64,000 bases of DNA. Origin: Multifurca ochricompacta. Taxonomy: Eukaryota; Basidiomycota; Agaricomycetes; Russulales; Russulaceae. The stretch's first letter is position 1; every line of letters starts with the position of its first letter. Below, in pieces: positions 36,202 through 47,244 of this stretch. The stretch is taken from the NCBI GenBank assembly GCA_022496185.1, contig WTXG01000116.1:51660-115659 (forward strand). Direction: 5' to 3'. The notes beneath the pieces are model-generated. The model worked only from the letters and a program-made list of their open reading frames with translations. It was not told the origin of the DNA and did not search any database. Both the position numbers and the translations under genes were made by a program.

Positions 36202-37479
36202 CTAAGCAGCAGGTGTGGGGGCCAGGACAGCCGGCTTCTTGATGCAGGGTGGCTTCTTCCAATGACAGACCACACCAGCATGCCCAAAGGCATAGAGGGT
36301 GCACTGGGCCAAAAGGCCCACCAGCACCACACCATCCAGATCCTCAAAGGCCACCACTACTGAAGAAGTGGAGCCAGGGAGGAGAGTGGAGGGGGCATGG
36401 ACCCAGGAGGGGAGGGCTGTCACTTTGAGTGCCCTGTAAACTGGATTCTCGCAACCCAGGGCCTCATGGCAGGCCTGGGGAGAATGGGCACCAGTATGCA
36501 GGGTCACACCAGTCGCAAGGCCATTGATGGTCACCCAGGACCACTGAATGTTCAGGCAGGAGGAGGGGGCAAGGGGCTGGCCCATCACCAACAAGAAGGG
36601 ACCTAGCACTGAGGTAATGAGGGGTTGGGCAGAAAGGAGGTTAGCCTCAGAGACATTGGGACTGGCTGTGAGAACCAAGTTCTTCTTTGGTGTCCACCAC
36701 ACAGCAGACAGAGAGACTTGGGTCCCCAAGCCAGACAGCTCAGAGTTCAAGAATGAAACAATAGCCCCAGGGGGCTTGCACACAAATGGAGGGTTGGAGA
36801 TGTCCTGCACAGAACCAGGAAATACCACCAGAGAGGGTCTCATGTGCCTCTTGGCAGCAGCAGTGTAGGAGGAGGGGGGGGAGGGGGCAGGGGCAGCAGG
36901 GGTAGTGGGGGCAGGAGGGGGTGCAGGGGAAGGGGCTGGGGCAGAGGGCTTGGCCTTGGCTTTGGGGGCCTTGGCTGGGGCAACCTGGGCTGGGGCCTGG
37001 GCAGGTGGAGCTGGAGGGGCCTGGGCTGGGGCCTTACCTGTTTTGGAAGGGCCTGGGGCAGAAGCAGGAGGAGGCACAGCAGGAGGGGGGGGCACTGGCT
37101 GGGCACCAGCAGAAATTGCATCAATCTTCTTGTTAAGAGATTGGATATCCTGTACCATGAGGAACAAGTCTTCATGTAGGACCTTGCTAAAAGAGGCAGT
37201 GGGAGTAGGAAAAGCAGCATGGAAGGCATCCACAAAGGCTGGGGCATGCTGTGCATAGGAGTGGATGAGAGAGGGGGCCCCTGGAATGGGGGTAAAGTTG
37301 AGGAAGGTGTGGAGGTGGTCATGGAGGGTGGCAACATAAGCATCATTGTCTCCAGGGAAGGAAGCCTCAGCCTCAACCATCCCATTGTAAAGCTGGGTGA
37401 TGGCTGAGGTGAGAACCTGGGTGGGAGAAGGGGGAGGTGGGGGAGGGGGCTCAGAAAGAGCAGCAAAGTGATTGGACAT
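36202..37479 (-). CDS. LINE A ORF1 (gag-like, 425 aa)
   Basis: An open gene of 425 codons starting MSNHFAALSEPPPPP. The first third is helical, followed by a long proline/alanine-rich linker (about residues 145-230). A C-terminal domain of about 190 residues follows (RPSLVVFPGSV.., QWSWVTINGLATGVTL, SSVVVAFEDLDGVV, AQCTLYAFGHAGVVCHWK). That last domain lines up with the end of the LINE B ORF1 before its zinc knuckles (STVSFATHGLSPTDVAQLL, TPIYMFGRAVKLVSCR). The zinc knuckles are missing here. It presumably binds element RNA. The frame is intact, unlike the LINE B genes. Confidence 0.75.
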   Translation of the reverse strand: MSNHFAALSEPPPPPPPSPTQVLTSAITQLYNGMVEAEASFPGDNDAYVATLHDHLHTFLNFTPIPGAPSLIHSYAQHAPAFVDAFHAAFPTPTASFSKVLHEDLFLMVQDIQSLNKKIDAISAGAQPVPPPPAVPPPASAPGPSKTGKAPAQAPPAPPAQAPAQVAPAKAPKAKAKPSAPAPSPAPPPAPTTPAAPAPSPPSSYTAAAKRHMRPSLVVFPGSVQDISNPPFVCKPPGAIVSFLNSELSGLGTQVSLSAVWWTPKKNLVLTASPNVSEANLLSAQPLITSVLGPFLLVMGQPLAPSSCLNIQWSWVTINGLATGVTLHTGAHSPQACHEALGCENPVYRALKVTALPSWVHAPSTLLPGSTSSVVVAFEDLDGVVLVGLLAQCTLYAFGHAGVVCHWKKPPCIKKPAVLAPTPAA

Positions 37480-37824
37480 TGGAAGCAACTCAAGCAATGA
37501 AACAGCACAAAAACCCAAAGGTAATGGTGGTGGTAAGTGGTCGAGAAGGGATGGGATGAGAGAGGGTTTTTTTTTTTTTTTTTTTTTTTTTTTTGAATCA
37601 ATTTTATAACACGCTTGCGGGATGGCACCCAATCGCGCGGCCACATCCGGATACAATGTGACTACTACTACTACGAACAAAGGAGGAGTGACAAAGTCAT
37701 GTGTGGAAACCCAGAAGGAAAACTGTAAATAAATTCTAAGTGGAGAGGCCGTCCGAAACCAGAGACTGTTCAAGAGATGAAGAAAGAAAAAACTCACTAG
37801 GTCCCCATCCTACGCTCCTTAGCC

Positions 37825-40800
37825 TCAATCAGGCTCACGGGGGCGCTGCGAGAAAATCGGCTGCCGGAAGGCGCCAGTCTCCTGGAGGAACTCCAGGAGG
37901 TGCCCTACCATCCCTTGGTGATTAAAATAGTCGGTGGAGGTGAGGCCCTCCAGGTCGAACGGGGTGAGCTGCCATGTCGCGCAAGATTGGGCGTACAAGG
38001 GGCATTCCAGCAGTATGTGGGTAAAGCTGGCTGGAGTGGAGTTGTCGCACTGGCAGGTGTGTTCAGAAGCTGGCCGGCGGGCGTGAAAACGTTCAGCGTA
38101 TTCTGAGATGAAGGCATGCCCTGTGGCCAGGTGCATGGCAGTGGAGGTGGTGTGCCAGTCGAAGGGGTCCTCGCAACGGCGGGTGGCGGCAGTCCAGAGC
38201 GGGTGGTTTGATCCCTGCGGTGGGCCAGAGATGGAGATCATATAGGCCTTGAAGTCAGAGCCTGAGGGGTTGTCGGTCGTGGGCGCAGCTGCAGCGCGGT
38301 CCCGGAGCCACTCTTTGCGCCAGTTGTCATAGGCATGAAGGCGTGAGAGGGCCCGCCATTGGAGCGGGGAAGGTTTCTCCTTGAGGAAGCCCAGAGGGGT
38401 GTGGGAGGCCGTGCGTTCTGCAGCTTTAGTGGAGACAGTGATGGCGCGATAGTACTTACCACCAGGGACCCACATGAGCTCCAGGTTTGTGGACGGGAAG
38501 GAAGAAAGAAAGTCTGTAAGGGAGCGTTGGAAGAGAATGAAATCTCCGGTGAACCGTCGAGGGTCACGAGAGTGAAGGGAGAGGAGGGGGGCAGAGGAGG
38601 TGGCCATCAGTACAACCCGGTCAGGCAGAGGGGACCCACGAAGGAAGCCGCACAACCATGACATGGTTCGGGCTAATCCGAAGAGGGCCACCTTGTGACG
38701 AGACACGTTGGTGCCACGACACCACTCCATCGTCCATTCGCCTCGGGAGTCCATAAGGGTCGCCGCCGCGGCACCCACAGATTTGTTGTCAGACCGGCCC
38801 AGTCGAGTGAGGATTGAGCTGATGTGTATCAACACGACAGAGGCGCGTGGCTCGCGTAAGAGCGCTGTCACGGCGGCCTTTCTGTCAGCCGGGGGGCCTG
38901 GGCCCATGTAAGAGACCCGTTCTCCCCAGTCCGGGATCTCCCAGGGGGCCAGGCCCAAGGGGTCCACCGGGCAGGAGAGGGGTGGGGTGCGGGCAGCCAG
39001 TAGGCGCAGTGGGGTGGGGTGGGGCGGGTGGGCACGGCGTCAGGACAAGGGGGCCCAGAGGGAGGCGTCCACTGTCGAGTGGAGGCAGAGGGCCAGTTGG
39101 GAGTGGGCCGGGAGTGAGGCGTAGCGAAGGGACGTCATATCGGCCAGTTTGTGCACGAAATGGCGCATTGGGAGCAAGCAGATGAGCTCATGTAGGGGCT
39201 GGCGAGGAGCTGTGTGGAAAGAGCCAGAGATGGTGTGGACCATCATGTTGGCAACGCCCTGTAAGAGCTTGATGAGGCCCGAGGCCTGTTTGCTGTGGAC
39301 CCAAAGTTGTGAGCCATAAGTGAGAACTGGGAGACAGACCGCGTTAAGCAGAAGTCGCCAGTTGGCCATGGACAGGCCCCGTTCGGAATTGCCAAGGGTG
39401 CAGAGGGCTCGCAACGATGCCCGGGCGCGATGGCACATGATCTCTGTGTGGGGGTGCCAGGAGAGTGACTTGGTGAAGAAAAAACCCAAGTAATGCACCT
39501 GGGCCCTGCCGCGACGTAAGAATATGTGTTGTGTGATGGCAGGGGCAAATAAATGCCCGCGGGGGGTAAGTTGCACTTACATGTGCGGGAAAAGAAGAGG
39601 CATTCCGTCTTGGCCACGTCAATGGACATGCCAGCGCGGGAGAGCCAGTCAAGCACCTGACTAAATCGGGTGCAGAGGGAAGCAGTGACCTCATCCCACG
39701 AGGTGCCCCAGGCGAAGAGGAGTCCATCATCCACGTACATAGACAGACGGCAGCCAGGCCACAAGGAGGCAAGCGCGAGAAGTGGGGCGGTGTATAGGGT
39801 CGCCAAGACTGGAGAAAGGGGGATCCCTGGGGGGTGCCCACAAGAACCGGGTGGGCAGGGCCAACCTCATTGTTGAAGGAGAGGGAGGCCATACGCCCGG
39901 AGAGGAAGGATCGAACCCATGCGGCTAAGGCAGGGTCGTGGCCCAGGAGTCGAAGGACCGAGGCACAGCGGGAGGGTGAACATGGTCGAAGAAGCCTGAC
40001 ACATCGAAGAGCACAATGCCGCAGACAAGGCCCCTAGACCAGGTCGTGGTAACATTGTGGACCAGAGACATGGCTGAGTCCAGACAGCAGGAGTTAGAGC
40101 GGGCACCGAACTGAGCCGAAGACAGGGTGTGGTATCTGTCAATGTCAGTGGTCAGACGCCGAGCGACAGCTTTGTCAAGGAGCTTGCCCAAGGTCTCGAG
40201 GAGTGAGATGGGCCGGTGAGCCTTAGCAAGGGAATAATCAGGACGTGCTGGCTTGGGAAGGACGACAGTGAGTGCGCGCTTCCAGCGAGAAGGAACGTAG
40301 GAGAGGGAGAGAGAGGCGTTGAACAGATTGACAACGCGGGCAGAGAGAATGGGCCAGGCCCACTTGAGGATGCGCCAGGAGACACAGGAAAACCCTGGGG
40401 CAGAGGAGGAGGACGTGGCGGTGAGGAGAGCTGAGATCTCATCAGCTGTGAAGGGGAGGAAGGGGCGAGGTGCCATGGGCAGGGGGTCGTCCAAGAAGGA
40501 ATCAGGGACGGCAGAGGATGTGGAGCCAAAGAATTGCTCGACGAAGATCGACTCAATCTCCGGCCGGACCATATAAGCGGGCCGGCTGGTTGGCGAATGG
40601 CGGGGACTAGCATGACACGACGACCGTGGCGCCATTTCGCAACCTCCCAAACACTGGAGTTCGCGATGGTATCATCGGCCCAGGTTCGTTTGGCCTGACG
40701 AATTTCTTTACGAAGGGCGGCCTGGGCCAGACATTTGGCATCAGGATCATCCCGTGCAGAGTGGAGAGCGTGGACAGCCTGGGTGCAGGCAGGCTTCCAC

Positions 40801-41779
40801 CAGCGTGATCGTTTGGCATGAGGCGTGGATTTGACAGCGAGCCAGCAGTCTGCAGCTGCCATCAGCGTGTCCAGAATGCCATCAGCCTGAGTCTCAACGT
40901 CAAGCGGCGTGAGCAGGGGGCGGCGTGGGGAAGATCGGAGCGGAGATGATCCAAGAAGCTCTTTAGAGTGTCATCAGAGATCCCAGTGAGGTAAGTGATG
41001 CGCTCAGCAGAGGGTGAGGCCGCCAGAAGCAAGTGGCGCCAGGTCATGTGGAAGCCAGCATGGTCCGAGGTGATGCCAGCTGTCCAGTCCAGCTCAGGTG
41101 GGCTGAGTGCGGCAGACGCTGTGAGAGTGGGTGAAGTCCAGACCAAGTCTAAGACGCTAGATCGAGAGGGTTCAGAGCCTCGCCTGGTGGGGACACCTGG
41201 GGGGGAGGCCAGCGTGAGGTCCTGGTCGGCTACCCAGTCCAAGAAGACGCCGGCATGCGCCGACACCTGCCAGTTCGGAGGCGACCACTCAGGGTGGTGT
41301 AGGTTGAAATCCCCAGCCAAGAGGTGGGGGACGTGTGAGTCCAGGTCCAGCCCTAAAAGAGTGGTGAGGGCAGTGGGATCACGTACATTGTTGTAGAAGG
41401 AAAGGATGCACAGAGTGAGAGCATCAATGCAGAGGTCTCCCATGAGGATACATGGGTGGGCCACAAGATCATGGCGGGTAGTGAATGTCACCGTATAGAG
41501 AATGGACGGATCTGTGGGTTGGAAACATCAAATGTAAATGAGAGTCTTCGCACGGCTGCCAGCAGGGACCGCAGGGTAAAATAATTGCCACGCCGGGTGG
41601 ACAGGGCTGCCAAGGGTGTCAACACTGTCAGCAGAAACATCAGAGCGGGTGACCTCAATGTTACCAAACCAGGGTTCCTGGATCAGTAAGATGTGGTCGG
41701 AGCGGTTGGTGTTTAGCACAGCATGGATGTTGTGGTTGCTGTGTTGCATGTTGACCGTAAGTATTGACATATCAGACAT
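37825..41779 (-). pseudogene. LINE B ORF2: endonuclease, reverse transcriptase, RNase H-like
   Basis: Begins MSDMSILTVNMQHSN, followed by the endonuclease motifs LLIQEPWFG, HLLAGDFNLHHPEW and a terminal SDH. A TGA at 41528-41530 interrupts the endonuclease. The reverse transcriptase shows PLPKPARPDYSL-type text (VVLPKPARPDYS), RPISLLETLGKLLDK, VLFDVSGFFDHV, GTPQGSPF and the catalytic SMYVDDGLLFAW. The C-terminal part (37825-38967) has an RNase H-like stretch and HTCQC..FTHILLECPLY, ending in a stop at 37825. Frame changes occur near 40862, 40600, 39880, 39570 and 39000. Nonfunctional. Confidence 0.88.
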
Positions 41780-42037
41780 GGAATGGGTCCTGGCTCACAG
41801 AGGGAGCGGGGTGGCCCATGGAGTCTTCCATGAACTGTTCAACGTGGACGGTGAGCTCGTTGCCGTCTGGGACGTCGGGGATGCACATAATAATTTGGCG
41901 GCCATTGCTGTCACCACCGAGGAGTCGGTCGAGGAAATATAAATCAACGTTGCGGACACGGCATTCACAGCTGCCAACAACGAGGCGGAGGTGTTGAAGA
42001 CCCAACTCACCCAGCATGATGCTGTGGGCATCTAGCA

Positions 42038-45000
42038 TCAGGGCACGTTGAGCTGCGTGTGAGCCAGGGGCCCCAGCAGGGAAAACTGGGGGGGTGGGAT
42101 GGGGGCGGTGACCGAGGGCACAGCAGAGGAGGTGGAGGGGGGAGCAGAGGACGTACTGGGGGCCACCTGCACCGGTGGCCTACGAACTTTACTTGTGGTC
42201 ATATGGGCGCCAGGCGCGTGTGTGCGCGGGCATTGTTCGACGATTGTGAAACCGCCAGCTTGCAGGGCCGCGCGTTGGGTCGTTGAGGGGCCCGGAGCGG
42301 GTGCAGTGGTAGAGGGAGCAGGGCCCTGGGACGAACCCACCGGAGCCACGGGGGAATGCGTGGGGACCGAAGTCTCCACAGTGTCCGCGAGGGGTGGTGG
42401 TGCGAAGGGACCCCTCTTGGGGCAGGTGGTAGAGCGGGCGTGGTGGCCGAACTTACCACAGAGGAGACATTTGTATTTGCAGTTGCAAACACCCGCAACA
42501 GCATGAGCACCTTGGCACTGCGCGGTGTGGTCTGCAAAGGTATGGGGGCCGCCACACTTGTAGCACTTGGGCTTCGAAGCGGGCTGCTGGCAAATTAGTT
42601 TGTTGTTAGCTCAGTTATGCTGACCTGTGCGATGGCCGAGAAGGTGGCAGCGGCCACACTGGACGAGGGCAGGTGAGTCCTGCAGGAGACAAGTTTGACT
42701 GCGCGGCCGAACATATAGAGATCAGCAAGGGTTTTCATACCCGCGCGGGTAAGTGCCGCGGGTTTTGACGGGTACGGGTACGGGTATACAACTCCCAACC
42801 CGCCAGAAACCCGTACCCGCGCAGCGGGTTTGGCGGGTATAAGTGGCCATCAGTCATTGACAAGATCAGCAGAAATTTAATGATAAAATACATTTGTAGC
42901 AAACAAATGACTATATTTTATTTGATGTATGCTACAGGGTTTTAGTAAATATGTTCTAGTGTTATCCTATGAAATATCAAAGCAGATCAACGGTGCGATG
43001 TAAAATAAAAGTGTTATCAGTGATCCACTCTCTTGAAAATCCTGATGCAACTATTTTATTAACGCGCGATCAATTCTGCCGGTCTGGCACTATCTAAAAT
43101 ACACTCTAGACTACTTTAGACTATTCTATAATCTAATTATCAAATTAGTTTACTGAAACAAGGCCCGCGTGTATCTACAGGCTGCTTAGGGCAGCGACTA
43201 CATTGGACCAGCATATTGGTCTGATCTCCTTCCTATTAAGGAAGGTTGACTTAACAATCGCGGCTGCGATTTTCCATTGGTCTGACATGATTGTGATCAC
43301 GCATAGATAACACAACAGAAACGCGTTCACAAATTAATTAGATACATAGAATATACATCTAAGATCTGACATATGATCAAATCACATCATTAAACGAGAT
43401 AACGAGATAACGCGTTCGTTTAATCTAGTAGCTGATATAGTACATAGAACAAGGTGAGATAAGATAGTAGTAAAGTAGTATCTAAAGTACAAGCCTGCGC
43501 CATGCCTGTTCCACAAAATAAAATAAAATAAGAATGTAAATAAAGAATCAAATTAATCTTCTGAACATAAATCAGCAATTATTGAGGGATCCTGAGTAGC
43601 CACAAATGAACGCGTTGTATCCAAGTGCGTATCTCCCAGACCGGGATGGTCCGGGCCGATTGTCCGAAATGCGCGATGCAACCAAAGAACTTGCACGCGT
43701 TTCATTTTATGGGTAACCTGGGTATCAAAACAAATATAGAGGGGTTCCCCCTATCATTAACTATGCACCCATCAATTTATTTTGCATTCTGTGTGGTTAT
43801 CTGACAGGTTTTTCATCAATGTTCTATTACATCCTATCTAATCATCTCTGTATATTGGGGTGGATTTTAGTTGTGCTTGTATAAAATTGAGACCAGAATA
43901 ATAAAATAAAAATGGAATAATGAATTATCTTAATCTTCTGAGCATAAAACAAGAGTCATTGAGGGATCTTAAGCAGCCATAAATGAACGCGTTGTGTATC
44001 TCCTTGGTCCGGGATGGCCCGGGCCGGATATCCGAAATGCGCGATGCAAGTAAAAAACTTGCACGCGTTTAACACACACAACCCGCAGGTGACCCGCGGG
44101 TAACCCGCGGGTTACCCGTACCCGTAGCGACGGGTACGGGTACAGGTACGGGTACCAATGAAGATACCCGGGGGTTACCCCTGCTATTCACTACAAACAT
44201 ATAGATCGGGGTGCGTAGAAGTTGGGCGACGTCGGTGGGAGAGAGGCCGTGCGTAGCGAAGGAGACCGTCGAGCGTGGAGATTGGATGCGGGACGGGTTG
44301 ACCTGCCAACGAGGGGGCGACGGGAAAAGGGCCTTAGTGAAGGGGCCGTTGCAGCGGAGTTCGCTCCAAAGGACCGCGTTGGAGAAGACTACACCATCCC
44401 CAGCCGAGACGTAAACGTCACGGAGCTGGAACCAGTTCCAGCCCCGGGTGGGGACAAGTGCGCCACCTGGGAAGGATTTCACCAGGGCGGGTTCGTAGAA
44501 TAAGAGTGACTGGAAAGGCAAGTCGCCAGCAAAAGAGAAAATAAAATTTCCTTGGCTATTGCCAAGACCCACTGACCATTGGCCCCCCAAAAGGTGGGGG
44601 GCAGAAGCATTGATGCGTTGTAGTGCCTGTCGGGCAATGAGGACAAGTTCTGGCACAGGGGCCATGCCTCGATCCGCAGTGCCAGCAGGGAGCGGCAGAA
44701 GGAGGACCGTGACGTCCGTCGTGTGAGCCACTGGCGGGGCACGAGTGGTCGAAGTAGCGGCCGGGGCCCGTGCGCGCGGGTTGGGCTGGCCAGCAATGGT
44801 GTGGCCCTGGGCGTGGGTAGCTGCCTGGGCAAAGGAAACGGCCTTGAGTTGTTGGGCCATGGTGGCCGGGGTGACAACCCGGAAAGCGTCGGTGGGAGTG
44901 GCGCCCAGGACTGGGCCCGTAGGGCCAGCTGCCGAAGGAGCAGGAGGAGGGCCAGCAGCAGAGAGAGTCGCAGCAGCCGCAGGACAGTGAGCAGGAGCCT

Positions 45001-46543
45001 GAGCGCGTGCTGGTGGAGGGGGGGCCCGTCCCTGTTCCAGCCTGTCCAGACGGTCGACGATCCATGCAAGCACGGATTCGATGCGGCCAAGTGGATCGGT
45101 CGGGGTGGGGGTGGGAGCTGGAAGGTCAGCGGGTGGAGGCAAGGAAGGAGCGGGCAACGTATCAGGCGCAGCCATCTCATCATCGGCGTGGTCCGAGGCG
45201 CCAAGTCCACGGATGGCACAGTCGAACACTGGAGGTTGGGTGTGAATAGGTGGGGTCGGGTCGGCCTCAGTGAAGAGCTCCATGGGGTCTTCAGTTTGTG
45301 ATTGAGACGTGGAGACGACGGAAGTCAATCGGCGGTGTCGAGCTGGGTCGGAGCGCGACGGGGCGCGGGACGGGTAAGGCGCTGCGCAGCTGGGTGGGTG
45401 GGAGCGCATGGGCATGGTCGGGGAAGAGGGGCGGTGAGGGCCCTTCGTTCGGCGACGCAGAGTGCGGTCAGTGTCGCCCATAGGGAGCGGTGGAGTGATG
45501 TGCATGGCGTTAATCTCGGTCATGGCACGTTCATGACGTTCGTGGGCATATTGGACGCGGAAGGCGGCAACTTCCTGAGAGACCTCGGCACGGGCCTGGG
45601 TCATGAGGTCAGCACAGGCCCCATCATAGATACGCACACGATCAGCCTCGAGTTCAGCCATCGTGTTCTGTTTGAGAATGGCGAGGCATTCCTCACGTAC
45701 GCAGGCATGTGCGCCTTCCTCTTGGAGACGGTCCAGGACCTGTTGGCGTATGGCATCGAGGGCGTGTCGGCGAGCCTCGAGTTCAATCGCTTCAGCATAG
45801 AGTGAGGGGTTTTCCCGGTCGGCATGAAAAATCCCATTGAGTTGGGAGAGCATTGCCTGGATGTGAGCTAGGGGCATCTCTGGGATCGGAATCCCAGAGG
45901 CTAGGGAGACAGAATCAGTAAAGTCCCCTTCCGAGTAATCGAGGAGGGAACGTAAATTGGGGGAGCGCAGGGCGCCCCGTGTTAAAGCAGCAAGTAGGCC
46001 GCGGACTAGCCGACCCCACGAGGGGGTCTCAAGTCCGACAGTGTAAACTTCCTGTTCTCCCTGATGATGAATGCCAGCGTCGAGTAGAGAGGCGGCGACC
46101 ATGGCAGCCCGACCAGCCATTTGGTCTTGGAAGGTGAAGGTAGCATCGACGTCCAGGCGGAAGTCGGCAGCGTAGTAATAGAGGCCGTAGCCCATGTGCG
46201 ACTCAGAGAACTGAGCCACATCGCGGTGTCTGGTGGCCCTGAGGGCGTGTCGAGCGACCTGGCGAGCATCGTCGTCCATGGTGCCCTGTTCAACAGCAGG
46301 GGCATCCATTGGATCATAGAGCATTGGGCGAGCGTAGGAGTCAGCGACATCCGAGCTCACTAAGTGGGGCGGGAGGTCCAGGGGGTTTGGAACCCCTTGG
46401 ATGAGGTGAGAGCCCCCTTGACGAGGGGGAGGTTCGTATGCTGGCGGTGGGGATGGCTCAAGGACCGCAGGGTTTATGAGTTCAATCAATGCATTGGACG
46501 AAGCCGACGACACCGGGATGGGGTTTTGTGAACCCCCAGACAT
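42038..46543 (-). pseudogene. LINE B ORF1 (gag-like), split by a hAT element
   Basis: Starts MSGGSQNPIPVSSASS at 46543. It has a helical region (about 45600-46100), a proline/alanine-rich linker and a C-terminal domain cut at IYMF (44194) by hAT-1b. It resumes after the hAT as GRAVKLVSCR. A frame change near 42595-42600 leads into two knuckles, CYKCGGPHTFADHTAQC and CLLCGKFGHHARSTTC. A Pro/Ser-rich tail follows, with a stop at 42038. Nucleic-acid binding partner of the ORF2 enzyme. Confidence 0.85.
42716..44193. mobile_element. Non-autonomous hAT element hAT-1b (1478 bp)
   Basis: Second copy of hAT-1, starting TAGAGATCAGCAAGGG and ending CTATTCACTA. Flanks CGAACATA (42708-42715) and CAAACATA (44194-44201) are an 8-bp target duplication with one later change. 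The body matches 29647-31098 over its whole length, with scattered changes and small indels. No transposase. Confidence 0.92.
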
Positions 46544-46704
46544 TGAGGGCAGGTAGGGCGAGGTGCACTGTGAGGGTGTGCAATGAGAGGAACGACAAAG
46601 ACTTGGATTCACAACTTCTATGCTAGACTAAAGCACCCCAAAGCGAGCAAGGCTCAAGCTTGATGGTGGTGGTTCAAGACAAAGAAGGATGGGATGAGAG
46701 AGGG

Positions 46705-46871
46705 TGAAGCCGAGTGTAACGATGAACGGGACAGCGGCCCGGAACGAGTGTAAGATTGTAAGGCTAAGTGCTAAGTAAATTGCTCGTGCCATGCATTAAT
46801 CGCATTTGTACCGTATCAGAGTCTGTTCAAAACTAGAGGTTTCACGTCCAACGCCCGAGCCAATCCTTACA
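46705..46871. repeat. Repeat family A, copy A3, right part
   Basis: Continues the copy begun at 28057: CGGGACAGCGGCCCGGAA, then AACTAGAGGTTTCACGTCC, ending CCAATCCTTACA. Confidence 0.85.
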
Positions 46872-47244
46872 TTATGAATTTGTTTCTCCTACAATGGCAC
46901 TTCAGGTTGACACTTCAGTAGGCACATCGCTTCAGATTTGCTATTATGAACCTTGCTCTGCTCAAAATGTATGTATCGATACCATACGCGCCCCACGTCG
47001 CGTCCGCATCCGTGCTGACAAGAAGTACACTCATTCAGAGGGTTCACTGGCAGTCGACAAAAACCATCATTAGCAGTCCCTAAAGTTCTCTGTATACAAA
47101 GACTGGAACCAATAAAACCCAACGATACACAAAGCCAACCCGCGTCCATCCATACAACAACCGACCGAACGGTGCCTCAAATTGCCCGACCAAATAAGGA
47201 AAAAAAGAATCCCCCTCGAATCTGTCTCGGTGCCTTGATGATGA
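46872..47244. other. Intergenic 3' flank of multi-TM gene 2
   Basis: No gene or repeat recognised. Confidence 0.4.

Larger units (their letters stand above)
28413..37553 (-). mobile_element. LINE A: gag-only (half-LINE) non-LTR element
   Basis: A non-LTR retroelement reading right to left. Its 3' end is the poly(T) run at 28413-28428 (plus strand), preceded by a tail also present in LINE B (GTAGCCGCACGATTTGCCGG on the minus strand here). Target duplications GGATGAGAGAGGG lie at 28400-28412 and 37554-37566. After removing a copia element (28519-35388) and a hAT element (35484-36046) it is only about 1.7 kb. It holds one ORF1-like gene and no endonuclease or reverse transcriptase. It was probably moved by the enzymes of LINE B. 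Confidence 0.85.
37567..46691 (-). mobile_element. LINE B: Tad-like non-LTR retrotransposon with ORF1 and ORF2
   Basis: Poly(T) of 28 bases at 37567-37594 marks its 3' end. The tail GTGGCCGCGCGATTGGG just inside it is shared with three other copies in the window. Target duplications GGATGAGAGAGGG lie at 37554-37566 and 46692-46704. It has ORF1 (gag with zinc knuckles), then ORF2 (endonuclease, reverse transcriptase, RNase H-like region and a C-terminal CCHC-like motif). Both are broken. A hAT copy (42716-44193) interrupts ORF1. Confidence 0.93.

Noticed and set aside
36844..37258. Long Gly-rich plus-strand frames
   Set aside because: Antisense of the proline/alanine-rich linker of the LINE A ORF1.
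37567..37594. Poly(T) run as a terminator or simple repeat
   Set aside because: It is followed by a LINE tail and flanked by a target duplication, so it is the poly(A) of LINE B on the minus strand.
42716..44193. CGGGTA/TACCCG-rich repeats as telomere-like or CRISPR-like sequence
   Set aside because: The words are irregular, confined to transposon ends and bounded by 8-bp target duplications.
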